A stretch of 5,194 bases of DNA, from assembly GCA_003241215.1 (NCBI GenBank), contig QFOL01000276.1, forward strand, positions 1-5,194, read 5' to 3'. The position numbers were made by a program, and so were the translations under genes. Numbering within the stretch: position 1 is the stretch's first letter; each line of letters opens with the position of its first letter. Under the pieces are notes generated by a model, which was not told the DNA's origin, did not search any database, and saw only the letters and a list, made by a program, of their open reading frames with translations. Positions 1 through 5,194 of the stretch are shown here, one piece after another. This DNA is from Agrobacterium fabrum. GTDB taxonomy: Bacteria > Pseudomonadota > Alphaproteobacteria > Rhizobiales > Rhizobiaceae.

Positions 1-93
1 TTCAAGAAGGGCATGGCTGACGAAGACCAGACGCCGCCGCCGGCCGATGCCAACACGAAGACCGTCGACCACAAGGCTGACGAGATCAAGTAA
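1..93 (+). CDS. tatA: TatA, twin-arginine translocase pore subunit (C-terminal end only)
   Basis: The window opens inside this gene. Frame 1 reads 30 codons to a TAA stop at 91-93. The visible part is the hydrophilic, charged C-terminal tail, beginning FKKGMADEDQ and ending HKADEIK. The membrane helix and amphipathic helix that define TatA lie upstream of the window, so the call rests on this tail resembling rhizobial TatA tails and on tatB and tatC following directly on the same strand. TatA oligomers are thought to form or weaken the membrane patch through which folded Tat substrates cross. The gap to tatB is long for an operon (157 nt) and is filled with palindromes. Confidence 0.85.
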   Translation, partial: FKKGMADEDQTPPPADANTKTVDHKADEIK

Positions 94-110
94 GCGGCCT
101 GTCGCCGCTT
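92..110 (+). other. Small perfect hairpin at the tatA stop codon
   Basis: AAGCGGC (92-98) pairs with GCCGCTT (104-110) around the 5-nt loop CTGTC, so the stem begins in the TAA stop codon. What follows is GGTGTG, not a T run, so it does not look like a standard intrinsic terminator. It could protect the 3' end of tatA mRNA or have no role. Confidence 0.4.
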
Positions 111-126
111 GGTGTGAGACTGGCGC

Positions 127-231
127 TAGAGCGCCGTGCGTCCTTTCGGATGCACAAAGGACGCTCTACCACTTGTATGTTGCGCATCGTTCCTGTCGAA
201 AATCGATTCCGATTTTCGGGCCGATGCGCTA
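127..231. repeat. Composite palindromic intergenic repeat (RIME-like) between tatA and tatB
   Basis: Two dyads lie side by side. In the first, GCGTCCTTT (138-146) pairs with AAAGGACGC (156-164), and TAGAGC (127-132) can pair with GCTCTA (163-168) as an alternative outer stem. In the second, outer arms GCGCATCG (182-189) and CGATGCGC (222-229) enclose a nested stem, CGAAAATCG (197-205) with CGATTTTCG (210-218), around a 4-nt loop. It resembles the multi-copy intergenic mosaic elements of rhizobia as I remember them; the exact family name is not confirmed. It has no coding capacity. In the transcript it would fold into two strong hairpins between tatA and tatB. Confidence 0.65.
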
Positions 232-250
232 GGGTCTCGGGAGCATATTG

Positions 251-1018
251 ATGTTAGATATCGGCTGGAGCGAGCTTCTGGTGATTGCGGTCGTGTTGAT
301 CGTGGTCGTCGGGCCGAAAGACTTGCCGCCCATGATTCGCGCCTTCGGCAAGACGATGGCGGGGCTTCGCAAGATGGCGGGGGATTTCCGCACCCAGTTC
401 GATGAGGCTCTCAAAGAGGCTGACATGGACGATGTTCGCCAGACCATCTCCGATGTCCGCAATCTCAACCCGACCAATTCGCTGCGCGATGCGATGAACC
501 CGCTCCGCCAGCTCGGCAACGAGATCAAGTCCGATCTGCAGAAGGCGACGACCCCGCCGGACGGCCTGTCTTCCACGCCCGCGCCTGCCACAAGCGAGCC
601 GGTTGTGCCGCTGGTCAGCGTGCCCGAGCCGGAGATGAAGCTGCCGGATGCGCCGCCTGCTGTTGCCGCATCGGCCGCGCCGGTTGCCGCAGCCGTCGCT
701 GTGGAGGAGAAGCCGAAGCGCGCGCGGGCGAAATCGATTGCGACCGTGGAGGCCGAAACGGTTGCCGCCAAGCCCAAACGCGCCGCCCGCAGCAAGGCCG
801 CGGCGGCAGCGCCCGAAACCGCGCCGGTCACGAAAACCGCCGCGAAAACCAGTGAGCCCGCCGTTTCGAAGCCCGCTGTTTCCAATCCCGCCGTGCAGGC
901 CGTCGCCAAAAAGGCGGCCGTCAGGAAGTCTGTCGCAGATAAGGTGGTCGTGGCCGAGACCAAGCCGGCGAAAACGGCAAAAACCAAGGCCGCAAAGCCC
1001 AAAAAGGATGAAGCATGA
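251..1018 (+). CDS. tatB: TatB, twin-arginine translocase receptor subunit, with extended tail
   Basis: This is a 255-residue inner-membrane protein that forms the substrate receptor with TatC, which recognises twin-arginine signal peptides. The N-terminus MLDIGWSELLVIAVVLIVVV is the short TatA/B membrane helix with the conserved Glu (E8), followed by the G21-P22 hinge and an amphipathic helix from about residue 23 to 70. Residues from about 100 onward are low-complexity, rich in Ala, Pro, Lys and Val, with basic clusters such as KPKRARAK. E. coli TatB is 171 residues, so the tail is unusually long, although long tails occur in rhizobia. The ATG at 251 is preferred because GGGAG (239-243) lies 7 nt upstream and family members start MLDIG or MFDIG. 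A TTG just before it (248) is in frame but unlikely. tatC overlaps the stop codon. Confidence 0.95.
   Translation: MLDIGWSELLVIAVVLIVVVGPKDLPPMIRAFGKTMAGLRKMAGDFRTQFDEALKEADMDDVRQTISDVRNLNPTNSLRDAMNPLRQLGNEIKSDLQKATTPPDGLSSTPAPATSEPVVPLVSVPEPEMKLPDAPPAVAASAAPVAAAVAVEEKPKRARAKSIATVEAETVAAKPKRAARSKAAAAAPETAPVTKTAAKTSEPAVSKPAVSNPAVQAVAKKAAVRKSVADKVVVAETKPAKTAKTKAAKPKKDEA
1003..1008 (+). promoter_or_regulatory. Ribosome binding site of tatC inside the tatB tail
   Basis: AAAGGA ends 6 nt before the ATG at 1015 and sits within the last codons of tatB. It supports the start at 1015 over the in-frame ATG at 1027, and it points to translational coupling of tatB and tatC. Confidence 0.6.
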
Positions 1019-1818
1019 GCGGGGATATGGAGGATAAGCCGCAGCCGCTTATCGAGCACCTCATGGAGTTGCGCACGCGGCTGATCTGGGCGCTCGGCGC
1101 GTTTTTCGTCGCCTTCATCGCCTGTTTCGCCGTTGCCAAGCATCTGTTCAACCTGCTCGTCATTCCTTACAAATGGGCGGTTCTCTGGGCGGGCCTCGAT
1201 GTCACGAAGTCGTCGCTGATCTATACCGCGCCGCAGGAATTTTTCTTCACGCAGATCAAGGTTGCGATGTTCGGCGCGATGGTGATCTCGTTTCCGGTGG
1301 TCGCCTCACAGCTCTATAAATTCGTTGCGCCCGGTCTTTACAAGAACGAACGGGCGGCCTTCCTGCCGTTCCTCATCGCTTCGCCGATCCTTTTCCTCAT
1401 CGGCGCGGCGCTCGTCTATTTCTTCTTCACGCCCATGGTCATGTGGTTCTTCCTCGCCATGCAGCAATTGCCCGAGGATGGCGAGGTAGCGATTTCGCTG
1501 ATGCCGAAGGTGTCGGAATATCTCAGCCTCATCATGACGCTGGTGCTGTCCTTCGGCCTGGTGTTCCAGCTGCCCGTCGTCACCACGCTTCTGGCGCGCG
1601 TCGGGCTGTTGACCAGCGACTGGCTCAGGGAAAAGCGCAAGTTTGCGATCGTCCTCGCCTTCGTGGTCGCCGCCGTGCTGACGCCGCCCGATCCCATGTC
1701 CCAGATCGGTCTTGCGCTGCCTGCGATCATTCTCTACGAGATTTCCATCTACATGGCTCGACTCGTGGAGAGGAAACGTGCGGCGGAATCCAAAAGCACG
1801 GAGCTGGAGGAGACCTGA
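1015..1818 (+). CDS. tatC: TatC, twin-arginine translocase core subunit
   Basis: This 267-residue polytopic inner-membrane protein binds the twin-arginine signal peptide. The N-terminal cytoplasmic segment carries HLMELRTRL, with E18 and R20 matching the signal-binding E15 and R17 of E. coli. Six hydrophobic segments are visible, roughly at 23-43, 83-103, 117-139, 170-192, 207-222 and 229-247. Other conserved points are P51, F103 and E112 (in KFVAPGLYKNER) and D226 (in LTPPD). At residue 185 the sequence reads FQLP where E. coli has a membrane-buried Glu (FEVP). The C-terminus is short and charged. The start overlaps the tatB stop as ATGA (1015-1018), so the two subunits are probably made together. 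A terminator-like hairpin follows the stop. Confidence 0.97.
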   Translation: MSGDMEDKPQPLIEHLMELRTRLIWALGAFFVAFIACFAVAKHLFNLLVIPYKWAVLWAGLDVTKSSLIYTAPQEFFFTQIKVAMFGAMVISFPVVASQLYKFVAPGLYKNERAAFLPFLIASPILFLIGAALVYFFFTPMVMWFFLAMQQLPEDGEVAISLMPKVSEYLSLIMTLVLSFGLVFQLPVVTTLLARVGLLTSDWLREKRKFAIVLAFVVAAVLTPPDPMSQIGLALPAIILYEISIYMARLVERKRAAESKSTELEET

Positions 1819-1854
1819 TTCTTCTGAAGGTCCTGCCGCTCGACAAATCTCCTC

Positions 1855-1882
1855 GCGCCGGGTTCATGCCCGGCGTTTTGCT
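1855..1882 (+). terminator. Likely intrinsic terminator after tatC
   Basis: CGCCGGG (1856-1862) and CCCGGCG (1869-1875) form a perfect 7-bp GC-rich stem with loop TTCATG, extendable by a G-T pair at 1855/1876. TTTT (1876-1879) follows directly, then GCT. The T run is short, so readthrough into serS is possible. It probably ends the tatABC transcript. Confidence 0.6.
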
Positions 1883-1920
1883 GTAAAACACGGGTGATGC
1901 AACAACGGTCTGGAACGACG

Positions 1921-3204
1921 ATGCACGACATTAAATGGATACGCGAAAACCCCGAAGCCTTCGATGCGGCTCTCGCACGGCGTGGCGTCGAGCCCGCCGC
2001 CGCGGGCCTGATCGCCCTCGATGAAAAGCGCCGTTCCGTCATCCAGTCCCTGCAGGACATGCAGTCCCGGCGCAATGCCGCCTCCAAGGAAATCGGCGCC
2101 GCCATGGCGCAGAAGGACATGGAGCTTGCGGAAAAGCTTAAAGCCGAAGTCGCCGACATCAAGGAAAACATGCCGCGCGCCGAGGAGGAGGACCGCCAGG
2201 TTACCGCCGAGCTCAACGACGCCCTGTCGCGCCTGCCGAACATGCCCTTCGACGATGTGCCCGACGGCAGCGATGAACACGACAATGTGGTCACCCGCGT
2301 GGTTGGCCAGAAGCCCGGCTGGAACCATGAGGCCAAGGAGCATTTCGAGATCGGCGAAGCGCTCGGTTACATGGATTTCGAACGCGCCGCGAAGCTTTCG
2401 GGTTCGCGCTTCACCGTGCTGACCAGCCAGCTGGCGCGTCTGGAGCGGGCGCTCGGCCAGTTCATGATCGACCTGCACACTTCCGAACACGGTTACACCG
2501 AAGTATCCTCGCCGCTGATGGTGCGTGACGAGGCGATGTTCGGTACCGGACAATTGCCGAAATTTGCCGAGGACCTGTTCAAGACCACCGATGGCCGCTG
2601 GCTGATCCCGACGTCGGAAGTGACGTTGACCAACCTCGTCTCAGGCGAAATTCTCGAGCAGGAAAAGCTGCCGCTGCGTTTCACCGCGCTCACACCGTCC
2701 TTCCGTTCGGAAGCGGGCTCGGCCGGTCGCGACACGCGCGGCATGCTGCGCCAGCACCAGTTCTGGAAGTGCGAACTCGTCTCCATCACCGATGCGGAAA
2801 GTGCCGTTGAAGAGCATGAGCGCATGACGGCCTGCGCCGAGGAAGTGCTGAAGCGTCTCGGCCTGCATTTCCGCACCTTGACGCTCTGCACCGGCGACAT
2901 GGGTTTTGGCGCGCGCAAGACTTACGATCTGGAAGTCTGGCTGCCGGGCCAGAACACCTATCGCGAAATCTCCTCCTGCTCGGTCTGCGGCGATTTCCAG
3001 GCGCGGCGCATGAATGCGCGTTATCGCGGCAAGGATGACAAGGCGACGAAGTTCGTGCACACGCTGAACGGCTCCGGCACGGCTGTCGGCCGCTGCCTGA
3101 TCGCCATTCTCGAAAATTATCTGAACGAGGACGGTTCCGTCACAATTCCAGACGTGCTGCTGCCCTATATGGGCGGTCTGACGCGCATCGAGAAGGCGGC
3201 CTGA
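1921..3204 (+). CDS. serS: Seryl-tRNA synthetase
   Basis: This cytoplasmic class II aminoacyl-tRNA synthetase joins serine to tRNA-Ser (and to tRNA-Sec where present) using ATP. At 427 residues it has the usual length (E. coli about 430). The N-terminal domain begins [14 protein letters not shown] and includes a long antiparallel coiled coil, about residues 30-107, which grips the long variable arm of tRNA-Ser. The catalytic core shows motif 1 ending at P198, the serine-binding TSE loop (T231-E233), motif 2 as [14 protein letters not shown] from residue 261, and motif 3 as NGSGTAVGR (383-391). The ATG at 1921 is chosen because SerRS proteins begin with M-(L/H)-DIKWIR; a weak GGAA (1912-1915) lies 5 nt upstream. 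In-frame GTG (1894) and ATG (1897) would add eight or nine non-conserved residues. All catalytic motifs look intact. Confidence 0.97.
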   Translation: MHDIKWIRENPEAFDAALARRGVEPAAAGLIALDEKRRSVIQSLQDMQSRRNAASKEIGAAMAQKDMELAEKLKAEVADIKENMPRAEEEDRQVTAELNDALSRLPNMPFDDVPDGSDEHDNVVTRVVGQKPGWNHEAKEHFEIGEALGYMDFERAAKLSGSRFTVLTSQLARLERALGQFMIDLHTSEHGYTEVSSPLMVRDEAMFGTGQLPKFAEDLFKTTDGRWLIPTSEVTLTNLVSGEILEQEKLPLRFTALTPSFRSEAGSAGRDTRGMLRQHQFWKCELVSITDAESAVEEHERMTACAEEVLKRLGLHFRTLTLCTGDMGFGARKTYDLEVWLPGQNTYREISSCSVCGDFQARRMNARYRGKDDKATKFVHTLNGSGTAVGRCLIAILENYLNEDGSVTIPDVLLPYMGGLTRIEKAA

Positions 3205-3228
3205 TTGTCAGGCTCTTGAAGACGCCTC

Positions 3229-3341
3229 CGTCATTCCGGCCCTGAGCCGGAACCCAGCCAGCCCAAATCCTTGGACTGAAAAGACTCTTCTCGCCGCGCC
3301 GACGCGCGTCGACTGAATTCCGGCTCAAGGCCGGAATGACG
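3229..3341. repeat. 113-bp intergenic element with near-identical inverted-repeat ends
   Basis: The 24-nt ends at 3229-3252 and 3318-3341 are reverse complements with a single mismatch. Each end is itself a hairpin: TTCCGGC (3234-3240) with GCCGGAA (3246-3252), and TTCCGGC (3318-3324) with GCCGGAA (3330-3336), each around a 5-nt loop. The interior also holds a perfect 12-bp palindrome, CGACGCGCGTCG (3300-3311). It has no transposase or plausible gene. The ends match a type of repeat I recall as common between genes in alphaproteobacteria, so this is probably a MITE-like or other non-autonomous dispersed repeat. It begins 25 nt after the serS stop and could also act as the 3' end structure of serS mRNA. 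Confidence 0.75.
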
Positions 3342-3353
3342 ATAGCGGGAAGA

Positions 3354-3366
3354 TTCTCTGAGAGAA
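3354..3366. promoter_or_regulatory. Short dyad in the surE leader, operator-like
   Basis: TTCTCT and AGAGAA flank a single central base in TTCTCTGAGAGAA, 45 nt before the surE start. A 13-bp dyad of this kind could be a dimeric regulator site, but no regulator is evident and a dyad this short may occur by chance. Confidence 0.2.
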
Positions 3367-3398
3367 ATCATAGTGTCATCAAGCAGGGACACGGCAGC

Positions 3399-3403
3399 GG
3401 AGA
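3399..3403 (+). promoter_or_regulatory. Ribosome binding site that fixes the surE start
   Basis: GGAGA ends 7 nt before the ATG at 3411. It is too close to the in-frame ATG at 3405 to serve it well, so it selects 3411 ([10 protein letters not shown]). Confidence 0.6.
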
Positions 3404-3410
3404 GATGAAC

Positions 3411-4181
3411 ATGCGGATTTTGCTGACGAATGACGACGGTATTCACGCCGAGGGTCTGGCCGTGCTGGAGCGTATCGCTCGCACATTGTCGGACGATGTC
3501 TGGATTGTTGCGCCGGAAACCGACCAGAGCGGGCTTGCCCATTCGCTGACGCTGTCCGAACCGCTGCGTCTGCGAAAAGTTTCCGACAAACATTTCGCGC
3601 TGCGCGGCACGCCGACAGACTGCGTCATCATGGGCATTCGCGAAGTCCTGCCGGAAAAGCCGGATCTGGTGCTGTCAGGCGTCAATGCCGGCGCCAACAT
3701 GGCCGATGACGTGACCTATTCCGGCACCATTGCCGGCGCCATCGAAGGCACGCTGCAGGGTGTGCGGTCCTTCGCGCTCAGCCAGGCCTTCAGCCACGCC
3801 GAAGGCCGGGTCGTGCCCTGGGAAGTCGCCGAGACCTATGCGCCCGATCTTCTGCGCAAGCTGATGAATGTCGACCTGCCTGATGGCACCTTCCTCAACC
3901 TCAATTTCCCCAATTGCGCACCGAGCGATGTGCAGGGCGTGTCTGTCACCGGGCAGGGCAAGCTCGATTTCGGTCTGACGGTGGAAGAGCGTCAGGATGG
4001 CCGCGGTTTTCCCTATTACTGGCTGCGCTTCGGCGAGCGTCTCGGCACCTTCCGCGAAGGCACCGATATCCATGCCCTGAAGCATGGCAAAATCTCGGTC
4101 ACGCCGCTCAAGCTTGACCTGACGGACTACTCGGTAAAGGATCGGGTTGCGCAAGCGCTTGGATTCGGAGTCGCCGATTGA
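3411..4181 (+). CDS. surE: 5'/3'-nucleotidase SurE
   Basis: SurE is a divalent-metal-dependent phosphatase that dephosphorylates nucleoside 5'- and 3'-monophosphates, linked to stationary-phase survival in E. coli. The 256-residue protein has the family length. The N-terminus [16 protein letters not shown] carries the NDDG signature with metal ligands D8 and D9. S40 in TDQSG and N92 in [12 protein letters not shown] complete the expected metal site, and the glycine-rich YSGTIAGA segment follows. The start at 3411 fits the family's first residue and the ribosome site. The frame stays open upstream to an ATG at 3336, but those 25 extra codons come from the palindromic repeat and its flank and are not SurE-like. 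The stop overlaps the start of the pcm-like gene, suggesting a two-gene transcript. Confidence 0.96.
   Translation: MRILLTNDDGIHAEGLAVLERIARTLSDDVWIVAPETDQSGLAHSLTLSEPLRLRKVSDKHFALRGTPTDCVIMGIREVLPEKPDLVLSGVNAGANMADDVTYSGTIAGAIEGTLQGVRSFALSQAFSHAEGRVVPWEVAETYAPDLLRKLMNVDLPDGTFLNLNFPNCAPSDVQGVSVTGQGKLDFGLTVEERQDGRGFPYYWLRFGERLGTFREGTDIHALKHGKISVTPLKLDLTDYSVKDRVAQALGFGVAD
4167..4170 (+). promoter_or_regulatory. Ribosome binding site supporting a TTG start for the pcm-like gene
   Basis: GGAG lies within the last codons of surE, 7 nt before TTG at 4178. The only nearby ATG in frame (4190) has no such site at usable spacing. This favours the TTG start, which overlaps the surE stop. Confidence 0.5.
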
Positions 4182-4831
4182 AATCTGCCATGGTCGAAAA
4201 GGAAGGTTTTGCCGCTCTGGTTCTCCGCTTAAGGGGCGAGGGGATTTCCGATCTCGACCTTCTGACGGCGGTCGAGCAGACGCCGCGTTCCAAATTCGTG
4301 CCGCCGCAATTTGCGGCCGACGCCTATTCCAGCCGTACGATCCCGATCGACTGCGGCGCCTTCATGGAGGGCGCCGACATAGCGGTGAAAATCCTTGCCC
4401 GGCTGCAGTTGAAGCCCGGCCAGCGCGTGCTGGAAATCGGCACGGGCAGCGGTTTCATGACGGCGATCATCGCGCGCCGGGTGGAGCGCGTCTTTTCGCT
4501 GGAGCGTTACAAGACGCTGGTGCAGCAGGCGCAGAACTGTCTCGACGATCTTTCCATCCGCAATGTCGTCATCCGCCAGGCGGATGGCAGCAACGGACTG
4601 GTGGGTGAGGGCACCTTTGACCGCATCGTCTCCACCGCCGCCTTCACCACCATGCCGCGCTTCTTCGCCGAGCAGATCGTTTCGGGCGGCATGATGATCG
4701 CGCCGATCATTCTTGAAGACGAGCGTTGTGTGATGACGCGTTTCTCGAAGACCGGCAGCCGCTTCGAGAAGGAAGAGCTGTTCGAGGCTCCCTACCTGCC
4801 GCTCAGCACCCATATTGCCCGGCATTTGTGA
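4178..4831 (+). CDS. pcm: Pcm-like protein methyltransferase (L-isoaspartate O-methyltransferase family)
   Basis: This 217-residue cytoplasmic SAM-dependent methyltransferase belongs to the PCMT family, whose classic members start repair of isoaspartyl residues in aged proteins. Family features are [14 protein letters not shown] (37-50), SAM-binding motif I as [10 protein letters not shown] (84-93), an acidic motif II at FSLE (106-109), DGSNGL with FDRIVSTAA, and a C-terminal APYLPL. The segment after the first motif reads [15 protein letters not shown] (56-70), where classic enzymes have a GQTIS-type substrate and SAM contact. The family is therefore clear, but isoaspartate activity is not assured. 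TTG at 4178 is preferred because GGAG lies 7 nt upstream and the start overlaps the surE stop. The alternative is ATG at 4190, four codons later. Pairing with surE is a widely conserved arrangement. Confidence 0.88.
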   Translation: MKSAMVEKEGFAALVLRLRGEGISDLDLLTAVEQTPRSKFVPPQFAADAYSSRTIPIDCGAFMEGADIAVKILARLQLKPGQRVLEIGTGSGFMTAIIARRVERVFSLERYKTLVQQAQNCLDDLSIRNVVIRQADGSNGLVGEGTFDRIVSTAAFTTMPRFFAEQIVSGGMMIAPIILEDERCVMTRFSKTGSRFEKEELFEAPYLPLSTHIARHL

Positions 4832-4846
4832 CGAAATGAAAATTTT

Positions 4847-4869
4847 GAAGGCAGTTCATTTTTGCCTTC
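4847..4869 (+). terminator. Hairpin after the pcm-like gene, possible terminator
   Basis: GAAGGCA (4847-4853) pairs perfectly with TGCCTTC (4863-4869) around a 9-nt loop. It starts 15 nt after the stop codon. The downstream sequence is TAATATT, AT-rich but without a proper T run, so termination is plausible but not strong. Confidence 0.4.
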
Positions 4870-4881
4870 TAATATTCTGAA

Positions 4882-4911
4882 TTGTCGCAACTAACTGATT
4901 TTCAATATCAT
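4882..4911 (+). promoter_or_regulatory. Candidate sigma-70-type promoter for the right-edge gene
   Basis: TTGTCG (4882-4887) and TATCAT (4906-4911) are separated by 18 nt in AT-rich DNA beyond the hairpin. They approximate the rhizobial vegetative pattern TTGAC and CTATAT. A transcript from here would have a leader of more than 200 nt. This rests on a match by eye only. Confidence 0.25.
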
Positions 4912-4979
4912 TATTGTCCCAGCATGGCGCATCCGGTTTTCGTCATGGTTATCGAAGTGTCAAAAAAGCACTGAGCGGC

Positions 4980-5002
4980 TTAACGTTTTAACGGCGTGGT
5001 AA
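4980..5002 (+). promoter_or_regulatory. TTAA cluster resembling a CtrA binding site
   Basis: TTAA occurs at 4980-4983 and 4988-4991, and the second is followed after exactly 7 nt by GTAA (4999-5002). The alphaproteobacterial cell-cycle regulator CtrA binds TTAA-N7-TTAA, so this is a one-mismatch match. It lies 130-150 bp before a probable envelope gene. A match this short can arise by chance in AT-rich DNA. Confidence 0.25.
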
Positions 5003-5131
5003 CACTAACGCGCTTTAATCATAAACATCGACGCATGGTTTTCCCCACCTCGGGAAATGGGCCTTGCAAGAAGTGAAATTTGTGCCGGATCGGTTTCGAT
5101 GCGGCGGGTTGGCGTCAGTGTAGATCGAGTC

Positions 5132-5194
5132 ATGCGTATGAGACATTCGTCTAAAATCGGAAAATCAGTCGCAAAAATGTTCGCAGCGGCATTG
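5132..5194 (+). CDS. N-terminus of a gene cut by the window edge, possibly an NlpD-like envelope lipoprotein
   Basis: An open frame of 21 codons runs off the right edge, reading MRMRHSSKIGKSVAKMFAAAL. The basic start followed by a hydrophobic run beginning MFAAAL looks like the front of an export signal. No lipobox cysteine is reached before the edge. Rhizobial genomes carry a LysM plus M23-peptidase lipoprotein (NlpD-like) after surE and pcm, with a similar N-terminus as I recall, so that is my best guess. The function is inferred from position and not shown by the visible residues. The start could be 5132 or 5138; a weak GAG (5127-5129) is better spaced for 5138. Confidence 0.6.
   Translation, partial: MRMRHSSKIGKSVAKMFAAAL

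Larger units (their letters stand above)
4832..5131. other. Gene-free, AT-richer intergenic region with possible control sites
   Basis: I see no convincing gene in these 300 bp on either strand. The stretch is clearly richer in A and T than its neighbours. It holds a 7-bp hairpin after the pcm-like gene, a possible promoter, two TTAA-type sites, and a small stem TTTCCC (5040-5045) with GGGAAA (5052-5057). It most likely contains the promoter and leader of the cut gene at the right edge. The content supports a transcription boundary between surE-pcm and that gene. Confidence 0.6.

Noticed and set aside
47..405. Short + strand frames running through the tatA-tatB repeat
   Set aside because: They cross the tatA end, the palindromic repeat and tatB in wrong frames and show no protein-like pattern.
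229..1143. Long minus-strand open frame (304 codons) opposite tatB and the start of tatC
   Set aside because: It is a shadow of the low-complexity GC-rich TatB tail. It resembles no family and lies opposite a well-supported gene.
1894..1920. Longer SerRS start at GTG 1894 or ATG 1897
   Set aside because: It adds a short non-conserved extension. The family's normal first residues begin at 1921.
1864..2553. Minus-strand open frame of 229 codons opposite serS
   Set aside because: The + strand encodes a complete SerRS with all motifs. The antisense frame shows only composition-driven residues.
3229..3341. CRISPR or attachment site interpretation of the repeated TTCCGGC motifs
   Set aside because: There are only two copies in inverted orientation, with no regular spacers, no cas genes, and no integrase or tRNA nearby.
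4229..4825. Minus-strand open frame of 198 codons opposite the pcm-like gene
   Set aside because: It is opposite a recognisable methyltransferase, has no recognisable domain, and is best explained by codon bias at high GC.
4924..4974. 16-codon open frame (MAHPVFVMVIEVSKKH) in the intergenic region
   Set aside because: It is very short, has no ribosome binding site, and frames of this length are expected by chance.

Overview
The window carries a compact stretch of housekeeping genes, all on the + strand, from an alphaproteobacterium. Gene order, protein sequences, high GC and the style of the intergenic palindromes point to the Rhizobiaceae, most likely an Agrobacterium or close Rhizobium relative. 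I inferred this from recalled family sequences, not from a search.

Layout: the last 30 codons of tatA (1-93); an intergenic stretch packed with palindromes (about 92-231); tatB (251-1018); tatC (1015-1818, overlapping tatB by 4 nt); a terminator-like hairpin (1855-1882); serS (1921-3204); a 113-bp element with inverted-repeat ends (3229-3341); surE (3411-4181); a pcm-like methyltransferase gene (4178-4831, overlapping surE by 4 nt); a gene-free, AT-richer stretch of 300 bp with a hairpin and possible control sites (4832-5131); and the first 21 codons of a gene cut by the window edge (5132-5194), possibly an NlpD-like LysM/M23 envelope lipoprotein.

Functionally there are three blocks. TatA, TatB and TatC form the twin-arginine translocase, which moves folded proteins across the inner membrane. 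SerS charges tRNA-Ser. SurE (a metal-dependent nucleotidase) and the Pcm-like methyltransferase make a coupled pair of stress or repair functions. The surE-pcm-nlpD order is also known from gammaproteobacteria, where rpoS follows; that supports reading the cut gene as nlpD-like.

I see no phage, transposase, CRISPR, toxin-antitoxin, defence or secondary-metabolite gene, and no sign of a new multi-gene system. The points worth a second look are the intergenic palindromic repeats (one inside the tat operon), the absence of the usual substrate-side motif in the Pcm-like protein, a Glu-to-Gln replacement in TatC, the long histone-like tail of TatB, and the control region before the last gene.
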